Origin: Imbricaverruca yamaguchii
Lineage: Eukaryota; Arthropoda; Thecostraca; Neoverrucidae
Direction: 5' to 3'
Assembly (NCBI GenBank): GCA_034440575.1
Contig: JAOTOL010001615.1
Coordinates: 1,648,001 to 1,712,000, forward strand
DNA length: 64,000 nt
A program made the translations under genes and the position numbers. The first letter of the stretch is position 1. The number at the start of each line of letters is the position of its first letter. Below are positions 10,741 through 23,325 of this stretch, in pieces. The notes below the pieces were generated by a model. That model was given only the letters and a program-made list of their open reading frames with translations, was not told the origin of the DNA and made no database searches.

Positions 10741-13700
10741 ATCCGATCAGACCAGTCTGAATGCAGTTATTGACGACTCAAAATGATCTCTCCTCGTAAT
10801 GATCTGAACAATTTTATCATGACTTGACGCGTGCTGAAGCTGCACTAATCCCAATTTTCTGATTTGCCAGAACCTGATATTTTGTTGTGCCTTTGTGTGT
10901 GTGGTTTGTGTATGTGGAGGAAGTTTGATGATAGTAGCGGATGTGGTTGCCCTTTGACCTAAAAGGTTCAGTTCAGTGTGTGAAAAAGAGACACCGCTTC
11001 AGTTTAGCCTTACCACTACAAGGGCAGCTACTTTTCGTGCTGTAATATTAGCTATGGTTAGATAGTCAGACGTCATAATCTAAGTATACTCTAGCACTGC
11101 CAATCTACCACTTCAGGAAACCACAGTTGCTTATGTTTTATCATCACAGTCCTCACTGACCAGAAATTTGGTGTTCTGGTGGGCAATATGCCTTAATTAG
11201 TATACGGTGCAATTGGGTCCTGTTGTCCCGACATGAAAGTTTCAAGTTACGCTGATTCACGCCGTTTCTTATTTTAACATCGCATGTGTGCTACCCTGTT
11301 CATTGCAGAATTTCTACTGATATTTTTGTGGAAATCCGTATCCACAGTCGGTGGAGTATTACGCCATCACCATAAAGGAGGACATTAGCAAGGATGCCCA
11401 TTTTGGCATCTCAGCTATCTTTCATCCATCTGGAGAAGACAATACACCCAATCCCGTCGCTGACCCAATACTTCGCTGAGTTCCGTGCTTACGATATGAA
11501 CAATTCATCCAGGCTAAATTCCAACTGATCCCACCACAAGCAGTGCGTTGCCTCATCTCAGGGCGGGCCTAATGTCATTGCGAAAACCGGCAGCGACTCT
11601 TTCAGAACAGGATCCTCTAACCGAGGGTGGGGGACTTAGCGTGACAGCGGCTCAGGTACGGCACTGACGTGCTGGAGACATACCGACCGTGGCCGTACAC
11701 CAGAAGCATGTGTGGCCCCACGTCACCACTTCGGCCACTTCAATGCTGAATCTTGGCAAGGGCTTCCCCTCATTTTTAGGCGCTAGTTGATAAATGAGCA
11801 TAACCATTCATTCTAGGCAACACTCATACGCATATTGTTAGGTGTGGAGAAGTTACTTGTAACTTGTTTGTACATCTTCCCTGTAGTGCGCCCCATGACA
11901 AGAGTGTGACCTCCTAGCTATCTGTGGGTGCCCGTGTGACGGTTACGCTTAGAAGAAACCGCGTGATCGATCAAGATATACGTGTAAATGTGGCCAGACC
12001 AGGACCTCTTTTTTCAGTTAGGAAAGTAATGGTGAATATGGCCTGGCCGGGACCTACTTCAGTCAGTAAAGCACAGTTTGTAAAGACGGAGACCAAATGC
12101 ATTACAAAAACGTGCCCAGCATTATTTTTGCTGTGGATACATGGGGGTTGGGTGTTGAGAACTGGGTGTTGAGAACCACCTAATGTATGTTTCTAAAATA
12201 TTTCGTTCCTTAGAAGGAAAGATCATCAATGGCATCAACCTCCCTATGATTAAATCCCGAATCAGCGCCTGGAGGTGTACAAAAAAAAATGAGTGACGAT
12301 GTTCATGCATTGGTATCAAAACGAACAAGAAATCAGTCAAACATCTAGGTCAACAACCCACAGCAATTAATATGGCACTCTGAAATTTTACCATGCGTTG
12401 CATTCCGTGGTACCGAACCCGAATTTCAAATCCTTGTTTTCCTGCACATCTTTTGTGTTGTTACCTCCCCATCGCAGGATATAATAATTGGTTTGTTGTC
12501 GATATATATGGCTACGTTTGATTCTGAGTCTTCAGATAACGTTAGGTGGGAGTATTTGATACAGCTTAACCATTACCCCTCATTGTGCTGTGCGAAATCT
12601 CAATTTTTTCCTTTTCCTGTATCTGCGTGCGCAAAGCCAAAATTTGATTTGTTTAGCTATTGAATCGCGGAGGAAATGTTATTATAATTTAGATTCACCT
12701 CAACTAAATATTTGCTTATTGTACGTCTCATATCAATGTGTGATGTGTTGATGTATTGTTATGGTCCAACTAAACCTTTGCCGGTAACTGTCAAGTTGTA
12801 TACCCCCAGGGAGCCTTGGCCAACTCGCCAATCATTGTTTAGACCTTCGATATTCTCAGCTTTTAACTTGGAAGCCTATGGATGCTCGAATTGGTTTCAA
12901 CCCACTCATTTCCTCCATGCGTTCCTCTCCCCCTCCCCCTCCCCCAAGCAGAAGATAAATAGGAAAGTTCGGTCTGTCTTGGTTTAGATCGGGTTATTTT
13001 AGGTTTCTTTGTCTCAGACATGGTAAAGTAACACCATTTTATGTAACTTTAATATTATCTCTTCATGTTCTGTTCAAAATCATGATTATTTTGGTTTCTC
13101 ATCGGGTATGATGAGGACGGTGGCAATTAAATAGCTTCTGGTTTCAACACCAGATGGATTTTTAAAAAAATACATCATATTGTGTGCCCTGTATCATTTG
13201 TTGTTTTCGTTGAATTCTGGTTGCTTGATCGGTAAATTAGTTCGACTTGTGATTGGACGTATAGTGTTATGATGTGGTATTGGTCGGCAGGGCCTGTCGA
13301 ATATTTGGGTTGAAACGTACAGGGGTCGGGCGATATACTGGCTGAGCAGCCAGTTTTGGTTCTAGGGCTGGCGGGTTTAACTGTTTTTTTTTTCTTCTTT
13401 GTTTTGTTCTTAACTGCTCGAGCGCCTTCAGCCTTGCGTGTTCATATGCCACTGGAGCTTTTCGAAAAAGACACGGAAGGGCCTGCTCGGCCGCAATCGA
13501 CGCCATTCTCTCAGCCTGTAATGGTCTCTGTAATTTGGCGAAGACAGGGTTGGCATGAGACAAGGTGAAAAATGTTACCCTGGATCTGTGGATGCTATCC
13601 AGATCAGATATCATCAGGTAAACATTATATTTGAATCGAAATTGGATGCGTCAATGCGCTTCGCCAGGCATAACGACTTGGGTCACTGGGGAACAAGTGC

Positions 13701-13955
13701 TTTCGGCTCGGGTTGAAATGAAGCTGCTCCTTTTCTGCCATTTTTTTCCATTACGTTGTAATATCTCTCCTATCCGTTGCCGTGTCGCTCAGTAGATGAA
13801 TCTTGCATATGAAAGGTCACGAATGGATTATTTTGTGTTGTTTCTTTATACTTTTTCTTTTGTTTTCTGTTTTTGTTCCAGTTTTGTTTTGTTCACATCA
13901 ACCATTCATCAGTAAGAGCATTCCCCAATGCCACACTTCACCTGGTTATGGTTGG
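10741..13955. other. 3.2 kb of unique sequence without a recognised gene
   Basis: No ORF longer than about 115 codons and no familiar motif. The 115-codon minus frame at 13267-13614 is Arg/Lys/Gln-rich and unfamiliar. Only short homopolymers and T-rich tracts stand out (for example 13384-13410 and 13830-13890). It could be intron or intergenic. Confidence 0.45.
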
Positions 13956-14250
13956 CCCGCTGTGGCCTGCCGCTGGGTCAGGGGCCATGTCGCCTGGGGC
14001 GAACGGTGCGGCCTCCCCCGCGGCGAACGAATGGACCGGCCGGCGCGCGCGGGACCGGGGCCAGAAGGCCGCCGGGCGCCCAGCCAGTCTGCGTCGGCGC
14101 GCCGTGTGGGGGGTGCCGCGGGAGGACAGTCGGGCTGCGCCGAGGGCAGCGACCCCCTCCGCACGTGCTCCCAGCCTGCCTCGTCGCCGCCCATGGCGCC
14201 GCCCGGCCGTGGCTGTCAGCCGCGGCGTGTGATGGCCACACAGTGTGAGG
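13956..14250. other. CpG-rich island, possible exon or promoter
   Basis: About 290 bp are far richer in G+C and CpG than the flanks and open in several frames on both strands. The + frame through 14000-14226 has strong G/C third positions and gives a Ser/Pro/Gly/Arg-rich, probably disordered peptide ending in SSPPMAPPGRGCQPRRV before a GT. Such composition is typical of regulatory-protein N-termini but is also what any GC-rich DNA yields. There is no homology I can name. Confidence 0.3.
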
Positions 14251-14561
14251 TCGGCACGTGACGTGGGCGGCATTAGACGCGTCGGTAGCCGATATCGTGG
14301 CATGATGCTCCCCTAGTGACCCCAGTGACCCGAGCGGTGTCGAGTGTTGGCGAAGTTCCGCCTGTCGGACAGGATGTATCCCGGGATGACCTGGCACCAT
14401 GCGACAAGCATTGAGCACGCCCAGGCAAATAATCGGGTGCGCTCAATGAAAGGTCAGTGATTGTGCCCACGGTGTCATTATCACTCGGCTGGCTCAGATG
14501 TCAGTATAAAGATCATTACAGATCAGATGTCTGCCGCGAAGATGGGAAAAACGACGCGTCT

Positions 14562-14611
14562 GCCGTCGCAAAACAACCTGTCCCAGCTGGGACCGGTTGT
14601 TTTGCGACGGC
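14562..14611. repeat. 50-bp palindrome beside (TA)n
   Basis: Arms of 25 bp (GCCGTCGCAAAACAACC and its complement, joined by GTCCCAG|CTGGGAC) match at 24 of 25 positions with no loop (centre 14586/14587). A (TA)n array starts 26 bp downstream. Confidence 0.9.
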
Positions 14612-14634
14612 GGAGGCATCGGTAGTTCACACCT

Positions 14635-14636
<2 letters not shown>

Positions 14637-14713
<77 letters not shown>
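14637..14713. repeat. (TA)n microsatellite
   Basis: About 38 TA units grading into TATG/TATA-rich sequence up to about 14785. Confidence 0.95.
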
Positions 14714-14721
<8 letters not shown>

Positions 14722-14790
14722 ATGTATAGTATATGTGTATACATGTGGATATATAATGATATAATAATTGTATATATGATGTATAATGCT

Positions 14791-15429
<639 letters not shown>

Positions 15430-15467
15430 GAACGAATCAAACAATGCTTGGGGAAGTACGCGCAGAT

Positions 15468-15468
<1 letters not shown>

Positions 15469-15542
<74 letters not shown>
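15469..15542. repeat. (CA)n microsatellite
   Basis: About 37 CA units, separated from the (CT)n tract by 41 bp of unique sequence. Confidence 0.97.
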
Positions 15543-15543
<1 letters not shown>

Positions 15544-16804
15544 GTACACATGGACAAACACATTCACGTGCACATCCACGCACTTCCGCACGGGCACACA
15601 CACGAACGACGCGACAATCTTTACGAAGCTGTTTGATTTAGCATTGGCGCTATTCGGGCTGATAATGTTTACTTTGCCGATGTGGGGATCCCAATCAGGC
15701 TCACGTGCAAAGTATGTCCCATCGTCACAAACTCCGACTCCGTGTCATTGACACGAAATGCCTCCGTTACAAGGAATTAATTAGGCTGATGTCGTACCTC
15801 CAACCTCGCACCATAATTTGCCAGAAATATGTCCGCAATTATTTGTTCACGTGGTCGACACAATACATAGGCGCCAGAAGGGATTTTGGCTCAGGTCATT
15901 GCTCCCCTCGAACGCGAGCAGCGTGAGACTCAACTCCTCCGACAATGGCTTAACTCCATTTGTGATATTTCCACAACGTTCTTTCCGGGTGTGTGTAGTG
16001 CTCAGGCTCAGGCTCTGTGTAATGCTGAATTGACCGCACGCGAGCGGGCGGGGTTGGTGACGGAAATGGCGGTTCGATATACGATTCGGCGGTCTAACAG
16101 AGAGGCACCGAAGAAAGAAAAAAACGCTGCACGTGTCACTTGACGGAACTCCTACACCGTACTCCATGGCTGCGCTATTGTTTTAGTCTGGCACATGTTT
16201 GCATTTTTCGAAGCCTGAACTAGTGCAGAGTGCCGTGTGCAGCAGCTGGTGCACTAAGCGCAGAGCACAGTGCAGTCGCCCTCCGCTCTAGCCAGGCCTG
16301 CAAGTGTCAGATACCTGTACGGCTCATTGGGTATTGCAGTAGCGTGCAAGCTGTGGTGTATGCTTGCACTGCCTCCCAGTCCCTAGGTGGGGCTAAAAGG
16401 ACAGCTAACGCCTTCCAGACAGGACTTGCCGAACGGCACACTGACTTCGGCCATGCGGCATATTTACTGAGCTGACTATGCATCGCTGTGTGGAGAGCAA
16501 TCTCGCTGAGCAAAATTACCCTAGATGTCGACGCGCCCCTAAACTCCAATCCAATCCAATCTCGCTTGGAGGCTACGCTTCGCACCCGTGTTAGAAAGTG
16601 GGTATGCTGTTGTGGGATCTCATGCATGATGCAGGCTATCGGCGCATTTTACTGCAAGAGTAAATATTGACAGTAAAGTGAGTTTGAGAGATAGATGTAA
16701 AACCCAGAACGTCAAACCCTATACGATCTTGTAGTACAACTAGAGAGTTCGCAATGCACCGCTCTTCGTGGAGCATAGAGGGCAGCACTTCATTATAATA
16801 CTGT
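15543..16804. other. Unique sequence, nothing recognised
   Basis: Several 60- to 106-codon frames on both strands overlap each other. None has a motif I recognise. It borders the LINE at its 5' truncation. Confidence 0.45.
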
Positions 16805-19350
16805 TGGAATGTTGTGTTGTGAGGAAATCAGTAGAAACTTTAAGAGGAAGTGCCTTATTCTCGGTGACTTTAATCTAAATGGTTGTGAAAATGCTGGTGT
16901 TGGCTCCCATCATGCAATATGTTTAGGAAATGCCTTGAAGAGGACCTGTTCTTACACCAGTTTGTATCGGAACCTACCAGGCATGGTTCATTCTTGGACC
17001 TTGTATTCTCGGATTTAAGTGACTTGGTTCAAGACTTGACTGTAGGCGAAACTCTGGGAAAAAGTGACCATAACATAGTTAGATTCAAGGCACATGTAGG
17101 GGAAATTATCAAGGATAATTTGGTAAAGGTTCCAAATTTCAACAGAGCAGACTTTAACGGCATGAGAGCGGCTTTAAGTGCCATCAGATGGGAGGAAGAA
17201 TTCTCCAATTTAAATGCCTGTGAAATGTGGGTAAAGTTCAAATCTTACTTCAAGGAAACTCAGATTAGACATGTCCCCCAAAAGCAAAGACGCAAAAGGA
17301 GGGTAGGAAAGCCAGCATGGCTTACACCAGACGTGATAAAAGCAATTAAGGCTAAGAAAACTGCATTTAGAGTTTTTAAAGAAGCCTCAAATGTCGTTAA
17401 TCTAAAGGCGTATCGAAAAGCTAGAGACACTGTGAAGCAAAAAACCAGAGCAGCAAAGCGAGCAAAAGAACTGGATTTAGATAGAAACTGTAATGGGGAC
17501 AGTGAAAAGTTCTTTAGTTTCTACGAGCTGAGTAAAGTTTCTAGCACAATTGGTCCACTGGAAGTAAACGGGACTACATTGGGTGAGGATAGTGAGATGG
17601 TTGAGGAGCTGAGCAAGCAGTTCAAATCAGTGTTTACATTGGAAGATATGACCAATCTGCCGACCGTACACCATAGTTCAGTGACATGGGATCTGACAAA
17701 TGATGTTGATTTCATTGATAGTGATGTTGTTTACAATCATATCAGGAAAATAAAGCCAAATAAGGCAGCAGGACCTGATGAAATTTATGCTAGGGTGTTG
17801 CGGGAAACTGAAAAGGAACTGGCATTTCCACTTAGTGTAATATTTTGTAGATCAGTTTCCCATAATGAAATTCCAACCGATTGGAAAAGGCCAAATGTAG
17901 TTCCGATTTTCAAGAAAGGAGAAAGAGGGAAAGTTGAAAACTATAGGCCAATAAGTCTCACATCCCTAGTCTGCAAGGCACTCGAATCAATTATCAAGGA
18001 TAGAATAGTTAGTTATCTGGAAGGTAGCAGATTGATTCAAGATACTCAACATGGGTTTAGAAAAGGACGATCGTGTCTTACAAACCTCTTGGACTTTTTG
18101 AACTTCGCCACAGAACAATTTGATCAGGGAAATCAGGTTGATGTAGCATATCTTGACTTTAGTAAGGCCTTTGACAAGGTACCCCATAAACGGTTAATGA
18201 TACAGCTTCAGTCCCATGGTATTGCAGGTAGCATCTTAAAATGGATAGAGTTGTGGCTTTCAGATAGACAGCAAAGAGTGATGCTAAATGGTACAAAGTC
18301 ATCATGGCAAAATGTTCTTAGTGGAGTCCCCCAGGGGTCAGTACTAGGGCCATTACTGTTCATTATATTTGTAAATAACATTGAAAGTGGCCTAAGCAGT
18401 AAAGTTTTGAAATTTGCGGATGATTTGAAGGTCTTTAGGGCAATAACAGGTCAGGATGAGCATATCTCGCTGCAAGAAGACTTAGAAGAACTTGTGAAGT
18501 GGTCCGAAGAATGGCAAATGAAATTTAACTTTGATAAGTGCAAAATCATGCATGTAGGTAAGCAGCATATGAAGGCTCCATACTTGATGGGTGGCCAAGT
18601 GCTATCAGAGACTCAACAGGAGAAGGATTTAGGTGTTATTCTAAACACAAAACTGGGGGCATCAGAACAGACCAAGGAAGCCAGGAAGAAGGCACTGAGA
18701 ATGCTCGGGGCAATAAATAGGAATGTATCATACAGAAGTGAGGAAGTGATCAGGAAGCTTTACTGTGCATACGTCAGGCCACATTTGGAATACTGCATCC
18801 AAGCCTGGTCTCCTAGCTATGAAAAATATTGTTGGCTTTTAGAGAGAGTACAAAAGAGGGCTACAAAAATGGTTAATGGCATAAACAACCTGGCATATGA
18901 GGAAAGATTGAAAAAATTGAATATGTTTTCACTTAGATATACAAGGCTGAGAGGAGATCTCATCGAGGTCTTGAAATTTGTCAATGGTCTGGAGAGGGGA
19001 TACCTTGGGGAAATGTTTGAATTTAACCGAAATGATGCAATTAGAGGTCATAAATTCAAAATTAAAGTTAACCACAGCAGAACAAGGTTAAGGCAAACTT
19101 TCTTCACCAACAGGGTAGTGGAACACTGGAACCAGCTGCCAGAAAACATCGTCAGTAGCAGCACATTGAACATCTTTAAAAACAGCATAGACAATCAGTA
19201 TAAGAATAGAGGGCTTGCTTTTCAGTATTACAGGGAGGGCTGATTGACAGATTTGGTGGGCAACTGGTTCAGTGTACAGAGTACAACCAAGAAGGGCCCT
19301 TGTGGCTCATAGTTGTACTAATTTTTTATGTCTTTATGTCTTTATGTTTG
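16805..19350 (+). mobile_element. 5'-truncated CR1-like LINE (copy A)
   Basis: A non-LTR retrotransposon missing the first ORF and most of the apurinic endonuclease. It starts within the endonuclease (GDFNL motif near 16864), carries the complete reverse transcriptase and C-terminal region, and ends after a short 3' UTR with TTTATGTC repeats (about 19325-19347) and no poly(A). Short 3' microsatellite tails instead of poly(A) are typical of the CR1 group. A second copy of the same family lies inverted at 40907-42328, about 93% identical over the shared 231 C-terminal residues, so the family was active fairly recently. No convincing target duplication. Confidence 0.92.
16919..19243 (+). CDS. 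CR1-like ORF2 fragment: endonuclease C-terminus and reverse transcriptase
   Basis: An open frame of 774 codons. Residues 1-65 hold the end of the AP-endonuclease domain, with the SDHN motif near residue 49. The reverse transcriptase follows: NVVPIFKKGERG and NYRPISLTSL near residues 325-350, LDFSKAFDKV (catalytic Asp, motif A) near 410, GVPQGSVLGPLLFI (motif B) near 470 and FADD (motif C) near 497. A long C-terminal region has the RLRGDLIEV and HWNQLPENIV blocks usual in CR1. The upstream endonuclease motif GDFNL (near 16864) is in another frame (16809-17018), so a frameshift separates them. The true start is missing and the Met at 16919 is internal. RT catalytic residues are intact, but without a full endonuclease the copy cannot be autonomous. 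The protein would copy the element RNA at a nicked chromosomal target. Confidence 0.9.
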   Translation: MFRKCLEEDLFLHQFVSEPTRHGSFLDLVFSDLSDLVQDLTVGETLGKSDHNIVRFKAHVGEIIKDNLVKVPNFNRADFNGMRAALSAIRWEEEFSNLNACEMWVKFKSYFKETQIRHVPQKQRRKRRVGKPAWLTPDVIKAIKAKKTAFRVFKEASNVVNLKAYRKARDTVKQKTRAAKRAKELDLDRNCNGDSEKFFSFYELSKVSSTIGPLEVNGTTLGEDSEMVEELSKQFKSVFTLEDMTNLPTVHHSSVTWDLTNDVDFIDSDVVYNHIRKIKPNKAAGPDEIYARVLRETEKELAFPLSVIFCRSVSHNEIPTDWKRPNVVPIFKKGERGKVENYRPISLTSLVCKALESIIKDRIVSYLEGSRLIQDTQHGFRKGRSCLTNLLDFLNFATEQFDQGNQVDVAYLDFSKAFDKVPHKRLMIQLQSHGIAGSILKWIELWLSDRQQRVMLNGTKSSWQNVLSGVPQGSVLGPLLFIIFVNNIESGLSSKVLKFADDLKVFRAITGQDEHISLQEDLEELVKWSEEWQMKFNFDKCKIMHVGKQHMKAPYLMGGQVLSETQQEKDLGVILNTKLGASEQTKEARKKALRMLGAINRNVSYRSEEVIRKLYCAYVRPHLEYCIQAWSPSYEKYCWLLERVQKRATKMVNGINNLAYEERLKKLNMFSLRYTRLRGDLIEVLKFVNGLERGYLGEMFEFNRNDAIRGHKFKIKVNHSRTRLRQTFFTNRVVEHWNQLPENIVSSSTLNIFKNSIDNQYKNRGLAFQYYREG

Positions 19351-20390
19351 GCAAGGGCATAAAACATTGAAATATTCGGTGCGCAAATAACTTTGAACTG
19401 AACTCCTTTCATCTAACTCTCATGACATACACGTGCATAAAGTTAATGTTCGTAAATATTGAGAGTATGCGTTATGCGACAGACACCATGTTGATGCGGA
19501 CATTGCAAATAAACATAAAAGCCGACCAAATTTGTGTCATGAAGGATGCGAAACGTATATCAGCAGACATAAGGTGCCCTGCTTGTCTGTAGGATTGGTT
19601 TTCTAGCCTTGCCTCTTATTCGTGCTTACGGTGGAAAACATTTCTCTTCGTAGTCTGTAAAATAGCTGACTCTGAGCAAAATTGTAATCTGCTTGATGCC
19701 ATTGTTTGTATTTATGCTCCTCTGGATCATGTTATGTTTGGTGCTTGGGATGTTTTTCAATAGTTTATCAGAATGTCCCAGGCATGTACGTTGTTTATCG
19801 TATTCTTGGATAGTACTCAAGTACCACCAATATTTCATCAGTTTAACCATCAGACCTAAACCTCTCCTCATTGTGGATTGAACACCAGATTAAGTCCACA
19901 CCAATCTGGGTTGACACCAGTAAAAATCATTTTATTTATATACAGTAGCGCTCGGAAAAAGGTAAGAGCAGATTATCAATACCGATATTGAAGATTCACC
20001 GACACACAATCTGATCAGTGTTACCACGCATTATGGAAAGGGCATGCCATCCACATGTGCCTCGGTTGTCCCGGCATTATGGACGCCAGCGCTGTGGCGG
20101 TAGCACGAAGCACCGCTGGCACACACACACACACACACCATTTCATGCCAGTTTAATTGTTAAATTCAACCTATTTATCACCCCTAGATGACAACGGGGC
20201 ATTCTTTTATGGATTAAGTGAATGAACGTTTCCATTTCCAATGTACTCTGCGTGAGTGTTCTGTGAAAATTGAACCATCCAATCTACTTCCGCTGTCGAT
20301 TTCCAGCCATTCGCCGATGATGGATTTCGATGAACTGGCGGTACTTCGTATTGACGCGAAGACGCGGCGGGTGTGCGTGCTGCGGTGCCG
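19351..20390. other. Unique sequence; short (CA)n
   Basis: No gene recognised. A short (CA)n run lies near 20121-20137. The rest is AT-moderate unique DNA leading into the next minisatellite. Confidence 0.45.
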
Positions 20391-20925
20391 TATGTAGTCA
20401 GGTGTGGGTGAGTGCAGGCGCCACTGGTTGTGCCGCGGTGCTGTATGTAGTCAGGTGTGGGTGGGTGCAGGAGAATGGCAGGCGCCACTGGTCGTGCCGC
20501 GGTGCTGTATGTAGTCAGGTGTGGGTGAGTGCAGGAGAGTGGCAGGCGCCACTGGTCGTGCCGCGGTGCTGTATGTAGTCAGGTGTGGGTGAGTGCAGGA
20601 GACTGGCAGGTGCTGTATGTAGTCAGGTGTGGGTGAGTGCAGGAGACTGGCAGGTACTGTATGTAGTCAGGTGTGGGTGGGTGCAGGAGAATGGCAGGCG
20701 CCACTGGTCGTGCCGCGGTGCTGTATGTAGTCAGGTGTGGGTGAGTGCAGGAGAGTGGCAGGCGCCACTGGTCGTGCCGCGGTGCTGTATGTAGTCAGGT
20801 GTGGGTGAGTGCAGGAGACTGGCAGGTGCTGTATGTAGTCAGGTGTGGGTGAGTGCAGGAGACTGGCAGGTGCTGTATGTAGTCAGGTGTGTTGTGAGTG
20901 CAGGAGACTGGCAGGCGCCACTGGC
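20391..20925. repeat. Higher-order minisatellite (64/44-bp units, 216-bp period)
   Basis: The anchor TATGTAGTCAGGTGTG occurs at 20391, 20444, 20508, 20572, 20616, 20660, 20724, 20788, 20832 and 20876. The steps are 53, 64, 64, 44, 44, 64, 64, 44, 44: two unit types in the order 64-64-44-44, repeated as a 216-bp block. The 44-bp unit lacks the GCCACTGGTCGTGCCGCG segment. Because 216 is divisible by three, an identical artefactual peptide is encoded 216 bp apart. Confidence 0.95.
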
Positions 20926-22021
20926 CAGCAGGCCGGCCGGGCGCCGCCGGCGGATCTGGGTCACTCCGCTAATGCAGTGCCCAGCAGCATCGGACGGCGT
21001 TACCGCCGACACGCCGACTCCCGCAGTCACTGCTGGTGGGGGAGACGGGGTCAGCCGCTGCCGCCAGAGCTAGCTGGTGGGGGAACGATCCGAATAGGCC
21101 AGCCGCTGACATGAAAGGTAGTGGACACCTTCGGGGGACAGCCGCGTTTACCTGTCAGTATCTCTAGATCACTGCCACCATCTGCAGACCGTCGGACTAT
21201 AATTGGCTGGTATGAACTAAGCTGTTACGCCGTGACGCCGTGCTGAACCTACAAGACAGTGAAATTAGCTGTAAATCCGGCTAAGGTGGTGCTGGTGGCA
21301 CAGGGTCAGAATGTTCAAGCCTCAAAATGTGCAACTGCCAATAACACTGGAGTGCGACGGAATATCCAAGACGTAAAATTTCAAATGTAACGTAATTTCC
21401 AAACCTTCTATGGGCCATGTTACTTGTGAATCCACTCTGCCCTTGGATATTCTGTCGTACCTTAGCATTCTGGGCTGTTGCACATTATGGCATAGAGATA
21501 CGCCATGACAGAATGTACAAGCGGTGTAGTAATATTCATGCGTCAGAATGTTCAACAGCCAGAAATACGTGCGACAGAATGTCCAAAACACGAAATGTCC
21601 AAAATCTGCATAGGATCCCATGTTAATTCTGGATCTGCTTTGCACTTGGACATTCTGCCGCGTATACTATATGACGCTTGTCTTCCGGGCCCTGTACTGA
21701 CTGGACAACTTCTTCCCGGGGGTCCCCTGCCATGCCTGGTATGTATATGCTCGGAGACTAGCCTCTGCTTACGGGTCACAACCATGGGAGGTGTGCCAGT
21801 CGAAGCCGGGCCGTCCATGGTGGCCGGAGAAATTCCTCATTCCATGATGGCTCAGGGACGCTTCCAGAAGCCTGGTTTCAGGTTCATGGCACTTTATTTT
21901 TGTTCTCTTCTCTCATGCCTAAGACCCCATCAGATTTGAACAGCTAGCATCTGTTTAAGACGATGGAGCGTCCGTGGAGAACAGATGAGTCGTGGTGACG
22001 GGGCGTGGTCGGGCGGCGCCC
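20926..22021. other. GC-rich to unique sequence, nothing recognised
   Basis: 20926-21115 is GC-rich and CpG-rich. A 144-codon + frame (21505-21939) and an overlapping minus frame show no family motif. Confidence 0.4.
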
Positions 22022-22090
22022 GTTAGGTTGGGTTGAAGGTTAGGTTTGGCTAGGTTGGATTGGCGGTTAGGTTAGGTTAGGTTAGGCTGG
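22022..22090. repeat. Interstitial TTAGG-like repeats
   Basis: GTTAGG and variants (GGTTTGG, TAGGTTGG) are scattered, with four contiguous TTAGG units at 22065-22087. TTAGG is the telomere unit of arthropods and some relatives. Similar GGTTAG motifs occur near 31200-31500. Too short to infer a telomere. Confidence 0.6.
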
Positions 22091-23325
22091 CGGCTGACCC
22101 CGGCACCGGACACCGACGTCCCGCGCACAGTCACAAGTCGGTGTCCACTCACCCACCACTGTCGGAGCGCAGCACCGACGAAAGTGAACCCGTTTCGAGT
22201 GACAACACATCGGTTCCCCCACCATTCTGGCACGGTGGCTGAACTAGCGTCAAACTAGATATTTTGCGTTGCGGTGGACCCCCGGCATGTGGCAGGCGGC
22301 CGTGGTCGATAGCAGAAATATAATCGGTGCATGGAACTGGGTAATGCAGGCAACAGCATATCGCCACTTTTAGTCGTTTTCCACTACTAGACCCAATCGT
22401 AGAAACGATGAAACTGCTGCCTTTTCTTTACACCCCTCCTCCAAATGCAATCGTGAGAAAGAGCCCCAGCCCCATGCCAAACATAACTGGGGATATCGCG
22501 CGAATATTGGGCGCATGGCTCGCGCTACTCTTCGGTCACACTTACAAACTGTGCATTGCCGGATAGCCCAAGTGACGGGCTACCCGCTCACAAAATGTGA
22601 TAGCTCTGGTACGCACCGCTCTCAGGTCGGTGGTGCCCCACTGAAAACAAATGCACGCGCTTGATAGTCGCACGGTACTGCGCACCCGGCCGCCGACCAC
22701 AGAAGCACGCATTTCCACATCGGGCGCGCGTTTGCACAAAGTGTCATATTCGTGCGACTTGTGCTAAGCGCTGTGGCCCTGGCTAGCTGTTGTCGACATG
22801 ATACCAGCCGACGGCACGTGTCTACGTTACCCGCGCGACCCGAAACCATCCCCATAATCTGTCCGCCGATCCGGCGCGTCACGTGTGAAAATTCGAGCGA
22901 AATCCGCCCGCCCGTTTTGGCTCAGCATGCGCCGAAGCGGAACATACACATACAGACAGACAGATCCACGGACAAACATTTTTTGACGTTAAAAAAAGCG
23001 ATCGCCCTGTGTTGAATATCCGAGTGAGATTTCTCGCGACATAGCACTCTAATTCCTATCTGTGATTTTGAATCACATCCTCGGCCATTGTCCAGGGTGT
23101 GATTATGCGCACTCGCAGTCCGGTCCACTGCCCCAGGCCACTGACGGGACCCGATTCGCCCATGCGGCCCTTTAGATGTGACAAGGATGTTTTGCTGCCG
23201 GGCCAATCAGGTGGTTTAAAGCGCGACACAGAGTCGATCATATGGCATGTTTTGACGCATAGTAGGTTTCGATACGCCCAGGCTAAGCGCTTGGAGATTG
23301 AGTCCTGATATTTTACCACGACGTC
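22091..23325. other. CpG-containing unique sequence
   Basis: 22500-22930 is rich in CpG and short open frames but shows no motif I recognise. No gene supported. Confidence 0.4.

Noticed and set aside
22065..22087. Telomere or subtelomere
   Set aside because: Only four TTAGG units within ordinary sequence. At most an interstitial remnant.
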